A stretch of DNA of 14,515 bases. Origin: Sulfidibacterium sp964456625 (GTDB lineage Bacteria; Bacteroidota; Bacteroidia; Bacteroidales; F082). The position numbers and the translations under genes are program-made. The stretch covers positions 1 to 14,515 of the forward strand of contig CAYWBO010000071.1 in assembly GCA_964456625.1 (NCBI GenBank), given 5' to 3'. The notes below the pieces were generated by a model, which was not told where the DNA came from, searched no databases, and saw only the letters and a list, made by a program, of their open reading frames with translations. Shown one piece after another: positions 1 to 7,214 of this stretch (the first letter of the stretch is position 1; each line of letters begins with the position of its first letter).

Positions 1-1351
1 AAAGCGAAGCCCTTGTTAAGCCCAGTTCTTTTGCTGCACGGCTGATATTCCCACCGTATTTGTCCACCACCTTGCGGATGAGCATTTTTTCCGTGTCTTC
101 CAGGTTCATATTGGCAGGCAGGATATCCTGCTGATTTTCCTTACCGGTTTCGTTCATAAAGAAATCTTCCGGTTCCAGGATATTCCCTTCACTCATGATA
201 ATGGCGCGTTCCACGGCATGCTGCAGTTCCCGGATGTTGCCGGGCCAGTTATGCATTTGAAGCCGTTTTAATGTCCCGGCATTGATGCGCTTCAGCGGGA
301 TTTTATATTTTTTGGAATAGGTTTCGATATAATAGGTCACCAGTGGTTCGATGTCTTCCACCCTTTCGCGCAGTGGCGGGATGGTAATTTCGACCGTGTT
401 GACGCGATACAACAGATCCTGTCGGAATTTATTTTCCCTGACCATTTCATATAAGGGCATGTTGGTAGCGCAAATCAGCCTTACGTCCACAGGAATTTCC
501 TTGCTGGAACCCAGTCGGACCACTTTACGGCCCTGCAGCACGCTCAACAATTTGGACTGCAGATTGGGCAAAAGGTTTCCGATCTCATCCAGAAAAAGCG
601 TGCCTTTGTTGGCCACCTCAAAACGCCCCGGCCGGTCTTCGCGTGCATCGGTGAAAGCACCTTTTTTATAGCCGAACAATTCACTCTCGAAAAGTGTTTC
701 GGTGATGGCGCCCAGGTCCACATTGATGAACATCTGATCTTTTCTGTGGGAAGCTCTGTGAATGGCTCTGGCGATGACTTCCTTTCCGGTTCCGTTTTCA
801 CCAAGGATCAACACGTTGGCATCCGTTATGGCTACTTTTTCTACCGTCTTCAATACCTTTTTCATAGCATCGGAAGAACCGATGATATTACTGAAGACAT
901 GGTCCTGATCGGCAACAAGCATCTTGTTGGTACCCCGAAGATTTTCCAGTTCCACCTTGGATTCCCGGATTTTAAGCGATGCTTCAAGTGTTGCCAGCAG
1001 TTTGTTGTTCTCCCAGGGTTTGAGGATGAAGTTGGTGGCTCCTTCTTTGATTCCCTGAACCGCCAGTTCCACATCACCGTAACCTGTAATAAAAATAACG
1101 ATGGCGGCAGGATCGATTTCCAGAATTTTATTCAGCCAGTGGAAACCCTCTTTCCCACTGGTAGCATCACGCGAAAAGTTCATGTCCAGCAAAATGACAT
1201 CATAACTCTCACTTTTGAGAAGATCCGGAATATTTTCGGGATTCTTTTCCGTATGGATGGTCTGAAAATGCTGGCGGAGGTACATTTTCGCAGCCAGCAA
1301 AATATCCGTATCATCGTCAATTATCAGGATCCGGGCCTTGTTTTTAGACAT
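1..1351 (-). CDS. Sigma-54-dependent response regulator (NtrC family), C-terminus cut by window edge
   Basis: 450 codons are visible from the ATG at 1351, and the gene runs off the left edge inside the DNA-binding helix-turn-helix. Domains in order: a receiver domain with acidic pocket D12-D14, phospho-acceptor D56 (ILLDMNF) and conserved K111 (LKPW); a sigma-54 AAA+ domain with Walker A GENGTGKE (184-191), the sigma-54 contact loop as GAFTDA (231-236, the usual form being GAFTGA) and Walker B FLDEIG around D255/E256; then the start of a Fis-type HTH (NISRAAKELGLTRASL). The family hydrolyses ATP to open sigma-54 RNA polymerase complexes after phosphorylation by a sensor kinase, which is probably encoded just outside the window. 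It is divergent from an ABC exporter pair, a common pairing in Bacteroidota, so regulation of that exporter is inferred. The opposite strand carries a long shadow ORF, which is rejected. Confidence 0.95.
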   Translation of the reverse strand, partial: MSKNKARILIIDDDTDILLAAKMYLRQHFQTIHTEKNPENIPDLLKSESYDVILLDMNFSRDATSGKEGFHWLNKILEIDPAAIVIFITGYGDVELAVQGIKEGATNFILKPWENNKLLATLEASLKIRESKVELENLRGTNKMLVADQDHVFSNIIGSSDAMKKVLKTVEKVAITDANVLILGENGTGKEVIARAIHRASHRKDQMFINVDLGAITETLFESELFGYKKGAFTDAREDRPGRFEVANKGTLFLDEIGNLLPNLQSKLLSVLQGRKVVRLGSSKEIPVDVRLICATNMPLYEMVRENKFRQDLLYRVNTVEITIPPLRERVEDIEPLVTYYIETYSKKYKIPLKRINAGTLKRLQMHNWPGNIRELQHAVERAIIMSEGNILEPEDFFMNETGKENQQDILPANMNLEDTEKMLIRKVVDKYGGNISRAAKELGLTRASL

Positions 1352-1402
1352 AATATTCTATTAAAAAACGGGGTCAAAATTGATATTAAAAGTACAAATA
1401 AA

Positions 1403-1418
1403 TGTACATTGATGTACA
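1403..1418. promoter_or_regulatory. TGTACA-N4-TGTACA double palindrome, probable operator
   Basis: Two perfect TGTACA palindromes (1403-1408 and 1413-1418) are 10 bp apart, one helical turn, so they would lie on the same DNA face. An imperfect third copy (AGTACA) is at 1391-1396. The pair overlaps the candidate -7 element and inferred start of the response regulator, a position typical of a repressor or autoregulatory site. The binding protein is unknown. Confidence 0.4.
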
Positions 1419-1424
1419 AATATA
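1417..1424 (-). promoter_or_regulatory. Candidate -7 element of the response regulator promoter
   Basis: TATATTTG on the minus strand matches the Bacteroidota -7 consensus TAnnTTTG and would start transcription about 60 nt before the ATG at 1351. A TTTG lies upstream at 1441-1444, but its 16-nt spacing is shorter than the usual 19-21, so the -33 assignment is weak. Confidence 0.4.
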
Positions 1425-1503
1425 TGGACGATTTCGAACACAAATAGTTACAGATAAAAATCAAAAAAAACTAATTTGCTGATAAATAACGGTTTGGAAG
1501 TAA

Positions 1504-1519
1504 TGGCACAAATTTAGTT
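1504..1519 (+). promoter_or_regulatory. Weak sigma-54 (-24/-12) promoter candidate for the ABC operon
   Basis: TGGCAC at 1504-1509 is a perfect -24 half of the sigma-54 consensus. The -12 half reads TAGT where TTGC is expected, losing the usually invariant GC. It lies about 135 bp before the ABC ATPase and next to a sigma-54 activator gene, so it is recorded as a candidate only. Confidence 0.25.
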
Positions 1520-1554
1520 CTTAAAGTGTAGGGTTTAGTTATTAAGTACTTCAG

Positions 1555-1622
1555 ATGTAAACTTTTCGGGAAGCTTTTGATTCAGCTTGCTTAGCAACGG
1601 GAAATTCCTGAAAAGTTTACAT
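1555..1622. repeat. 18-bp interrupted inverted repeat before the ABC operon
   Basis: The left arm 1555-1572 and right arm 1605-1622 are complementary at 17 of 18 positions, with an uninterrupted 13-bp part (ATGTAAACTTTTC versus GAAAAGTTTACAT) and a 32-bp spacer. The right arm overlaps the candidate -7 element of the ABC operon. The left arm read on the other strand gives a near-match to the same element (TACATCTG). This suits a two-half-site operator in a divergent promoter. If transcription starts upstream at 1504 it would instead be a leader hairpin. Confidence 0.6.
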
Positions 1623-1625
1623 TTG
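1618..1625 (+). promoter_or_regulatory. Candidate -7 element of the ABC operon promoter
   Basis: TACATTTG fits TAnnTTTG exactly and lies 18 bp before the ATPase ATG, giving a very short leader. No good -33 box is found at 19-21 bp, so an activator may be needed, or the element may be fortuitous. Confidence 0.35.
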
Positions 1626-1643
1626 TATTAAATGCTATAAAAT

Positions 1644-2327
1644 ATGATAGAAACCATAGGCCTTAAAAAGGTCTTCAGATCTGGAACTATTCAAACCGTT
1701 GCCTTGACAGGCATCAACTTAAAAGTGGAAAAAGGAGAATTTATGGCCGTTATGGGCCCTTCGGGTTGCGGGAAATCGACATTGCTAAATTTACTGGGGA
1801 TGATTGACGGGGCAACGGAAGGAAATTATTATTTCATGGGCCGGGATGTAACCCGCTTGCAGGAAAAGGAAAAAAACAATTTAAGAAAACGCACCATCGG
1901 TTTTATTTTTCAGAATTTTAACCTTATCGATGAGCTGAGTGTCTGGGAAAACATTGAACTTCCGCTGGTCTATCAGGGCGTTAAACGAGCCGAGCGGAAA
2001 AAACGGGTCAATCAGGTAATCGAGGAGTTGGAAATCAGCCACCGGAAAGACCTGTTTCCGTCACAGTTGTCCGGAGGACAGCAACAACGGGTAGCCGTCG
2101 CCCGGGCTATCGTGGGGAACCCCAGTCTGCTGCTGGCCGACGAGCCCACCGGCAACCTCGATTCCATGCATGGGGAGGTCGTCATGAACCTGTTGAGCGA
2201 GCTCAACAAACAAGGCATGACCATTGTGATGGTAACCCACTCACAACATGATGCCAGCTACTGTCGCAGGATTGTCCATCTTTTCGACGGCCAGATCATC
2301 AACGAGAACCTGAACCGTATTAACTAA
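1644..2327 (+). CDS. ABC transporter ATP-binding protein, LolD/MacB type
   Basis: This 227-aa protein is a complete ABC ATPase of the usual length for the LolD/MacB/FtsE group. It has Walker A GPSGCGKST (38-46), Q-loop Q90, signature LSGGQQQR (142-149), Walker B LLLADEP (162-168) followed by the D-loop TGNLD, and switch histidine H199 (VTHS). It should dimerise in the cytoplasm and drive the FtsX-type permease encoded 48 bp downstream on the same strand. This group does mechanotransmission or export (lipoproteins, peptides, antimicrobials) rather than uptake. The substrate cannot be read from sequence. The start at 1644 lacks an obvious Shine-Dalgarno sequence, which is common in this phylum. 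Control by the divergent NtrC-type regulator is inferred from position. Confidence 0.95.
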   Translation: MIETIGLKKVFRSGTIQTVALTGINLKVEKGEFMAVMGPSGCGKSTLLNLLGMIDGATEGNYYFMGRDVTRLQEKEKNNLRKRTIGFIFQNFNLIDELSVWENIELPLVYQGVKRAERKKRVNQVIEELEISHRKDLFPSQLSGGQQQRVAVARAIVGNPSLLLADEPTGNLDSMHGEVVMNLLSELNKQGMTIVMVTHSQHDASYCRRIVHLFDGQIINENLNRIN

Positions 2328-2375
2328 ACCCACCGCAGATACAGATTTATGAGATTAGTTTAATACAAAAGAAAC

Positions 2376-4829
2376 ATGCTTAATTTTTTCAAAACATCAC
2401 TCCGCATCCTGATCAAGCAAAAGGGATATACCCTGATTAATTTGCTGGGACTTATCACCGGTTTGGTGGCTTTTGTATTCATCTATCTCTATATCCAGAA
2501 TGAAATTTCCTATGACCGGGGATGGAAAAATTATCGTCATTTATACCGTGTAACGTCTCAGTACTCCACCGGAGATTCACTGAACAAAATGGCGCTTACC
2601 TCATTCCCGCAAGGCAGCATCTTAAAAAAAACATTTCCGGAAGTATTGCAGACAACGCGTCTTTTCTTCAACGATCCTTCCGATAATAATGCGGTTTCTG
2701 CCGTACGTCACGAAGGCCGGTATTACGATATTCCGTACATGACCATTGCAGATGCTGATTTTTTCAAGGTGTTCAACTATACTTTTACGGAAGGAAATCC
2801 TGATTCCTGTCTGGTAAACCCCAACAGTATGGTCATCAGCGACGCCATCAAAAAACAAATTTTTGGTTCCGCCTCTGCCCTGGGGAAAAAATTGCAAACC
2901 AGTGTCAGGACTTATACCGTCACCGGCGTCTTTAAAAAACAGGAAACACCATCTCATCTCCGATTCAACGCGCTGGTTTCTTTCAACTCTTTGGATAAAA
3001 AAGAATTAGCAACATTAGACAGCAGCCTGTTGTGGGCAAACTGCTACACTTATGTCCGACTTGCCCGGGATGTGGATATGGCGAAGTTTGATAAACGTGT
3101 CAATCATATGGAGGATACGCTTGTGGGGCATTACATCAAAAAGGAGAAAATTGAGATTGCCGGTTATTATCATGTGCATTTCCAGCCCATTTACAAGATC
3201 CATTTTTCTTCCGGATTATTCTTTGACAGCCATACCAATACACAGGAATATTACCTTTATATCTTTGGCATCATCGCGTTTTTCATTCTGCTCACCGCCT
3301 CCATCAATTACGTCAACCTGACAACGGCACGCGCCATAAAAAGAGCCCGCGAAACCGGGATCAGAAAGATTATTGGGGCCAACCGGAGGCAAATGCTCAT
3401 GCAATTCATCAGCGAATCGCTTTTACTCATCTTCGTCGCATTTTTCATCGCCTTGAGTATTATTGAATTGTTATTGCCCGGACTGAATGATCTGGTCCAA
3501 CAACACATTGTGCTGATCACCAGCCTGACTTCGGGTAGCGGGATCGTATTCGGCCTGATCCTGATACTCATCATCCTTTTACTATCGTTACTCAGTGGCA
3601 GTTTCCCGGCTTTCGTACTGTATTCGATGGATCCGGCAGCAGTCTTAAGAGGCAATAATATTGTTCTCGCCAATGGGAAACAGCGACAACTGACAACTGC
3701 CAAGCTTCGCAAAATACTTGTCGTATTTCAATACCTCGTTGCAATAGGGATGATCATGGCCACAGTGATCATTGCCAATCAGGTTCATTATGTGAAAAAT
3801 ATCGACCTGGGATTTAATCAAAATCAGCTTCTGGTCGTCAATGCTCCGCCTGACACCTCTTTTGGGCGAAGGGAAGCTCCTTTTGTAACAGCATTAAAAC
3901 AGGGTCCTTCTGTTAAAATGGTCACCTCGGCAGCCAATTTGCCGGGCTACTTGACCGGAAGATATTTACTCCGTGTTGGCAACAATAACAAAAGTGAAGT
4001 GTACACGCTAAACAGTTATGTTGTGGGGAAAGATTATTTTAAAATGCTTCAGATCCCCATCATCAAAGGAAGGACGTTTTCCCAAACAATGGGTGATGAC
4101 ACTACCGAAAACCTAATCATCAACGAAGCGGCCATCAGATATCTACAACTAACCGATAAGAATGCAATTGGAACGACGGTAAAGACTCCCACCGGTGAAA
4201 AAGGAAAAATCATCGGAGTGGTGAAGAATTTTAACTTTTCATCGCTCCACCAAACCATTGAGCCACTGGTCTTCATGTACCGTCCCCAATTTCCGAGATA
4301 TATTCTGATTCGTTATAAAGCGCTTGAAAAAGCACAAACACTGGAATATGTTAAGAAAACCTGGGATAAATTTAACCCCGGATACAATATTTATTACACT
4401 TCGTTGAAGCAAAAGATTGATGACCTATATAGTCCTGATCAGCGCATGCTTTCGCTGTTCATTTATTTTTCGCTGATCGTACTGTTTATTTCTTCTCTGG
4501 GATTGTACGGATTGTCGGCTTATCTGATCGAGCAGCGCTCGAAAGAGATCAGCATCCGGAAAGTACTCGGAGGTTCTAAAAACCAGATACTGCTTCTGTT
4601 ATCAAAAGAATATCTGGCTCTGGTTCTCCTTGCAGGGGCGCTGGCATCACCCTTTGTCTATTTCTTCATTGCGCATTGGCTCGAAAGCTTTGCCTATCAT
4701 ATACATCTCAGCATCTTTTACTTTATCCTGAGTATTCTTTTCGTTTGTTTCGTCTCGTTTCTGACAGTACTGGTTCAGTCGTACAGAATATTACGAAAGA
4801 GTCCTGCTGAATATCTGAAGTACGAATAA
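2376..4829 (+). CDS. FtsX/MacB-like ABC transporter permease, double cassette
   Basis: This 817-aa membrane protein has the duplicated layout common in Bacteroidota. An N-terminal membrane helix (about 20-41) is followed by a large extracytoplasmic MacB-PCD-like domain (about 50-285) and a three-helix FtsX core from about 290. A second half then has its own helix (about 445-470), periplasmic domain and C-terminal FtsX core (about 685-815). Each FtsX core carries the ATPase-coupling motif: ETGIRKIIGANRRQ in the first and EISIRKVLGGS (around 723) in the second. It partners with the preceding ATPase, and a hairpin follows the stop. No HlyD-like adaptor or TolC is encoded in this operon, so any further exporter parts lie elsewhere. 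Substrate unknown. Confidence 0.93.
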   Translation: MLNFFKTSLRILIKQKGYTLINLLGLITGLVAFVFIYLYIQNEISYDRGWKNYRHLYRVTSQYSTGDSLNKMALTSFPQGSILKKTFPEVLQTTRLFFNDPSDNNAVSAVRHEGRYYDIPYMTIADADFFKVFNYTFTEGNPDSCLVNPNSMVISDAIKKQIFGSASALGKKLQTSVRTYTVTGVFKKQETPSHLRFNALVSFNSLDKKELATLDSSLLWANCYTYVRLARDVDMAKFDKRVNHMEDTLVGHYIKKEKIEIAGYYHVHFQPIYKIHFSSGLFFDSHTNTQEYYLYIFGIIAFFILLTASINYVNLTTARAIKRARETGIRKIIGANRRQMLMQFISESLLLIFVAFFIALSIIELLLPGLNDLVQQHIVLITSLTSGSGIVFGLILILIILLLSLLSGSFPAFVLYSMDPAAVLRGNNIVLANGKQRQLTTAKLRKILVVFQYLVAIGMIMATVIIANQVHYVKNIDLGFNQNQLLVVNAPPDTSFGRREAPFVTALKQGPSVKMVTSAANLPGYLTGRYLLRVGNNNKSEVYTLNSYVVGKDYFKMLQIPIIKGRTFSQTMGDDTTENLIINEAAIRYLQLTDKNAIGTTVKTPTGEKGKIIGVVKNFNFSSLHQTIEPLVFMYRPQFPRYILIRYKALEKAQTLEYVKKTWDKFNPGYNIYYTSLKQKIDDLYSPDQRMLSLFIYFSLIVLFISSLGLYGLSAYLIEQRSKEISIRKVLGGSKNQILLLLSKEYLALVLLAGALASPFVYFFIAHWLESFAYHIHLSIFYFILSILFVCFVSFLTVLVQSYRILRKSPAEYLKYE

Positions 4830-4870
4830 GTCTTTTCCTTTCCGGCATAAAGCCGGAAAGGACGTAAGAC
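4830..4870 (+). terminator. Hairpin at the end of the ABC operon
   Basis: A perfect 10-bp stem CCTTTCCGGC / GCCGGAAAGG (4837-4846 with 4852-4861) has a 5-nt loop, extended by an outer 5-bp stem (gtctt / aagac). It begins at the permease stop. No U-tract follows, so it may be a Rho-assisted terminator or an mRNA 3'-end stabiliser. Confidence 0.6.
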
Positions 4871-4909
4871 TACAACTCAAAAACAAAACCACGTTAAATG
4901 TATCTTGAG

Positions 4910-4932
4910 GGCAAAACCGTGGCTGTTTTGCC
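4910..4932 (-). terminator. Hairpin downstream of amt1
   Basis: An 8-bp stem GGCAAAAC / GTTTTGCC with a 7-nt loop lies 14 nt past the amt1 stop on the minus strand. No immediate U-run follows, although a T-rich stretch lies about 20 nt further on. A competing CCACG/CGTGG pairing is also possible. Confidence 0.45.
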
Positions 4933-4946
4933 GTATGTCAATTCTT

Positions 4947-6341
4947 CTAATCAAAGGTCGTATAAGCGGCTTCCCCGTGCATGGATTCATCCAGACCCAA
5001 AGCTTCCTGTTTATCGGTGGCACGTAATCCAAATAATTTGTCAACGATCAGGAACAGGATCACGGTTCCTACTCCCGAATAAACAATGGTGGATGAAACA
5101 GCGATGAGCTGAACCACAAACTGATGAGGGTTACCGAAAAAAGCACCTTTGTAAGCAGCCTGGATGGCCGGGGTTGCCAGCAAGCCCGTGAGCAGCGCTC
5201 CTAAAATTCCACCCACGCCATGAACGCCAAAAGCGTCCAGTGTATCATCATATCCCAACTTCGGTTTCACGTAAGCCACCATGAAGAAACAGACCAATGA
5301 AACCATCACACCAATGATCAGTGCCCCGGTGACATCGACAAAACCGGATGCCGGCGTAATGGCGACCAACCCGGCGACTGCACCTGTTGCCACACCCACG
5401 AGGGTGGGTTTCTTTCCGATGATCCAATCCAGCATGGCCCAGGTGAAAGCAGCGGCAGCTGTGGCGATATGCGTAACGAGAAAGGCGCTGGCAGCCAGCC
5501 CGTCGGCAGCCAGTCCGCTTCCGGCATTGAAGCCAAACCATCCGAACCATAACAGCGCTGCCCCAATGGCGACAAACGGAATGTTGTGCGGCGGAATGGC
5601 ATGTCCTTCGTAATCCCTCCTCTTCTTTAACATAATAGCCATAACCAGGGCAGCAATGCCTGCATTAATGTGTACCACGGTACCACCTGCAAAATCCAAT
5701 GCGCCTAATTTTGCCAGCCATCCGTCGGACGACCACACCCAGTGAGCCACGGGATTGTAAATAAACAATGCCCAGAGCAATGAGAAGATCAGAAAGCCTT
5801 TGAATTTGATTCTCTCTGCAAAAGCACCGATAATTAAAGCAGGTGTAATAACGGCAAACATCATCTGGAATAAAATGAAGACAATGTGCGGGATGGTCCC
5901 TATCATCACCGGGACTCCGTTTATAAATTTGCCGCTAGGCTGTGAATGTGAAATGAAATAAGGACTTAGATCATTGATATGAATTCCGTGTAAGAAAGCC
6001 CAGTGAAATCCTCCGATGAAAGGTGCCAGGGCCCCTTTTGCACTTCCAAAAGCCAGACTGTAACCGCAGGCTACCCATTCGATGCTAATAACAGCTGTAA
6101 TCATAAAACACTGCATCAGAACGTTCAAAATATTTTTGCGTCGCACCAGGCCACCATAAAACAAGGCCAGTCCGGGAATGGTCATCAACAATACCAGAGC
6201 CGTAGCAACAATCATCCAGGCGGTATCACCGGTGTTAATCGCAGGAGCAGCCACGGCAGACGCCGCGGGAGCTCCTTGCGCCATTAAAGGAAAACTTAAA
6301 AACGTAAAAAAAGCAAAAAACGCAACACTTAATTTTTTCAT
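4947..6341 (-). CDS. amt: Ammonium transporter Amt1
   Basis: Amt/Mep/Rh-family channel that moves ammonium across the inner membrane as a trimer. The 464-aa form starts at the ATG at 6341, which begins directly with a signal peptide (MKKLSVAFFAFF...MAQG). An in-frame ATG at 6368 would put nine residues before that peptide and is not preferred. Family residues seen: GGLVRRKN (63-70), DFAGG with D216, twin-histidine pore residues H224 and H374, WFGFNAGSG (265 onward) and a full C-terminal tail (LGLDESMHGEAAY) of the type PII proteins contact. It lies 91 bp after PII-1 in the same unit, so PII-1 is the likely gatekeeper. It is closer to the E. coli AmtB style than Amt2 is. The 91-bp gap holds an inverted repeat CATGAAT/ATTCATG (6366-6372 and 6407-6413) of unknown use. 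Confidence 0.96.
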   Translation of the reverse strand: MKKLSVAFFAFFTFLSFPLMAQGAPAASAVAAPAINTGDTAWMIVATALVLLMTIPGLALFYGGLVRRKNILNVLMQCFMITAVISIEWVACGYSLAFGSAKGALAPFIGGFHWAFLHGIHINDLSPYFISHSQPSGKFINGVPVMIGTIPHIVFILFQMMFAVITPALIIGAFAERIKFKGFLIFSLLWALFIYNPVAHWVWSSDGWLAKLGALDFAGGTVVHINAGIAALVMAIMLKKRRDYEGHAIPPHNIPFVAIGAALLWFGWFGFNAGSGLAADGLAASAFLVTHIATAAAAFTWAMLDWIIGKKPTLVGVATGAVAGLVAITPASGFVDVTGALIIGVMVSLVCFFMVAYVKPKLGYDDTLDAFGVHGVGGILGALLTGLLATPAIQAAYKGAFFGNPHQFVVQLIAVSSTIVYSGVGTVILFLIVDKLFGLRATDKQEALGLDESMHGEAAYTTFD

Positions 6342-6432
6342 CTTACTATCTTTCTGTGGTCTGTACATGAATCAGAAGAACTCCTTCACCGGCTTACCGG
6401 GCAGGTATTCATGTTCTCAACCGGGTTAAGGA

Positions 6433-6798
6433 CTATTTTTCTTCCAATTCATGTTCATGGTTAAACAGCGCGTCGGGTCCGCTTTCACCGGTGCGGATCC
6501 GGTAGGTGGCTTCGATGTCAGAGACAAAGATTTTACCGTCCCCCATTTCGCCTGTTCGTGCGGCTTTCATAATCGCGCTGACCGTTTTGTCGACGTTCTG
6601 ATCACGGACAACGATCGAAAGCATGTGCCGCTGAATGTAATGAGAATGAAATACTTGTCCTCTTACGACCTGGTTCTCCGTGGATTTTCCCAGGCCGGTC
6701 ATGTCCCAGTAAGAAAACCAGTCAATTCCGACTTCATACAGAGCCTTTTTGACGTCTTCGAACTTTGACTTCCGAATAATGGCTTCAATTTTTTTCAT
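6433..6798 (-). CDS. glnK: PII-family nitrogen regulator PII-1 (GlnK type)
   Basis: This 121-aa PII trimer subunit has the family signature TGEMGDGKIF and the C-terminal RIRTGE, so the nucleotide site looks intact. The T-loop is one residue shorter than in E. coli GlnB. The uridylylation tyrosine (E. coli Y51) is replaced by F50, and the Mg/2-oxoglutarate ligand Q39 by S39, while the E. coli K58 position is R57. Uridylylation is therefore not expected, and 2-oxoglutarate sensing may differ. It is placed directly before amt1, so it probably gates Amt1. Expression should pass the leader/terminator element just upstream. No Shine-Dalgarno is visible. The 17 nt just before the ATG are complementary to the amt2 3' UTR. 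It is most similar to PII-3, not PII-2. Confidence 0.95.
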   Translation of the reverse strand: MKKIEAIIRKSKFEDVKKALYEVGIDWFSYWDMTGLGKSTENQVVRGQVFHSHYIQRHMLSIVVRDQNVDKTVSAIMKAARTGEMGDGKIFVSDIEATYRIRTGESGPDALFNHEHELEEK

Positions 6799-6800
6799 GA

Positions 6801-6817
6801 TTTTAGTTTTAGAGTTT
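6801..6817 (-). other. PII-1 5' UTR segment complementary to amt2 3' UTR
   Basis: On the minus strand this reads AAACTCTAAAACTAAAA and ends 3 nt before the PII-1 ATG. It is a perfect 17-nt reverse complement of the minus-strand sequence at 7639-7655, transcribed after the amt2 stop. Both RNAs come from the same strand, so pairing could only happen in trans or between two parts of one read-through RNA. Confidence 0.6.
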
Positions 6818-6821
6818 GGTT

Positions 6822-6858
6822 AAACAAAAAAGGCTTACGGGATTTCCCATAAGCCTTT
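6822..6858 (-). terminator. Intrinsic terminator of attenuator A, upstream of PII-1
   Basis: A 13-bp stem (6858-6846 with 6841-6829 on the minus strand; AAAGGCTTATGGG with TCCCGTAAGCC plus T's, one U.G pair) has a 4-nt loop and is followed by TTTTTTGTTT. This is a textbook Rho-independent terminator placed only about 27 nt before the PII-1 ATG, so unless overcome it would end transcription before the operon's genes. Confidence 0.85.
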
Positions 6859-6878
6859 AGATTTTTCAAAATATCTAC

Positions 6879-6885
6879 TATGGGA
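6879..6885 (-). promoter_or_regulatory. Candidate antiterminator segment of attenuator A
   Basis: TCCCATA on the minus strand begins 5 nt after the leader A stop codon. It is the exact complement of TATGGGA in the terminator's 5' arm (6851-6845), and a G.U pair extends the helix to 8 bp. Pairing here would prevent terminator formation. Its position lies within the footprint of a ribosome sitting at the leader stop. Confidence 0.6.
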
Positions 6886-6890
6886 TTAAC

Positions 6891-7118
6891 TTAAGTTATC
6901 CTGATTTGTTGTTGATTGGATTGTTGATTGAAGCGTTGATTATTCAATGCTGCATTTACCATTTGCAATGACATCTTTTGTCCATCAAGAGAAATAATAT
7001 TTGCAAAAAGGTCAAAAAGCAAAAAGAAGAATTCATGAACAGGAAAATGAAACAAAAGACTCCGGCCCGCGAAGGCTGAAATCTTTGTTCCCGATATATC
7101 TTTAACCTGCTTTTTCAT
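6891..7118 (-). CDS. Leader A: Gln/Asn-rich small ORF upstream of PII-1-amt1
   Basis: A 75-aa ORF lies between an inferred promoter and an intrinsic terminator. I do not recognise a named family. The N-terminal half shares AFAGRSLLF-x-FP...FF with leader B. The end is NNQRFNQQSNQQQ then IRIT, with 6 Gln (all CAA) and 4 Asn in 13 codons. Differences from leader B are whole-codon indels, which argues that it is translated. The ATG at 7118 is chosen because in-frame upstream ATGs (7175, 7187) lie at or before the inferred transcription start. The likely role is a cis-acting leader peptide whose translation speed through Gln codons controls the terminator downstream. A free-standing peptide function is not excluded. 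Confidence 0.7.
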   Translation of the reverse strand: MKKQVKDISGTKISAFAGRSLLFHFPVHEFFFLLFDLFANIISLDGQKMSLQMVNAALNNQRFNQQSNQQQIRIT

Positions 7119-7184
7119 TTTCCTGATGAATTCAATGTTCAAGGCCGATGTCGTTCGGGAATAACTTCCCTGCATCAACCATGT

Positions 7185-7214
7185 CAAAAATAGGAATTTC
7201 CTTTGCCCTTACAA
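7185..7214 (-). promoter_or_regulatory. Promoter of leader A-PII-1-amt1 unit
   Basis: TTG at 7214-7212, a 19-bp spacer, then TATTTTTG at 7192-7185 match the Bacteroidota primary sigma consensus. The inferred start is near 7178, giving a leader of about 60 nt. The spacer shares GGCAAAGGAAATT-like sequence with promoter B. A shared AATGCATAA-type site (7233-7241) lies 41 bp upstream of the -7 box. Confidence 0.65.

Noticed and set aside
231..700. GAFTDA instead of GAFTGA in the response regulator as a sign of lost sigma-54 contact
   Set aside because: The surrounding AAA+ motifs are intact, and I believe this D variant is common among Bacteroidota sigma-54 activators, so it is not treated as a defect.
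746..1447. 233-codon plus-strand ORF
   Set aside because: It is antisense to the response regulator receiver and AAA+ domains, which show clear family motifs on the minus strand. It has no family resemblance or start signals.
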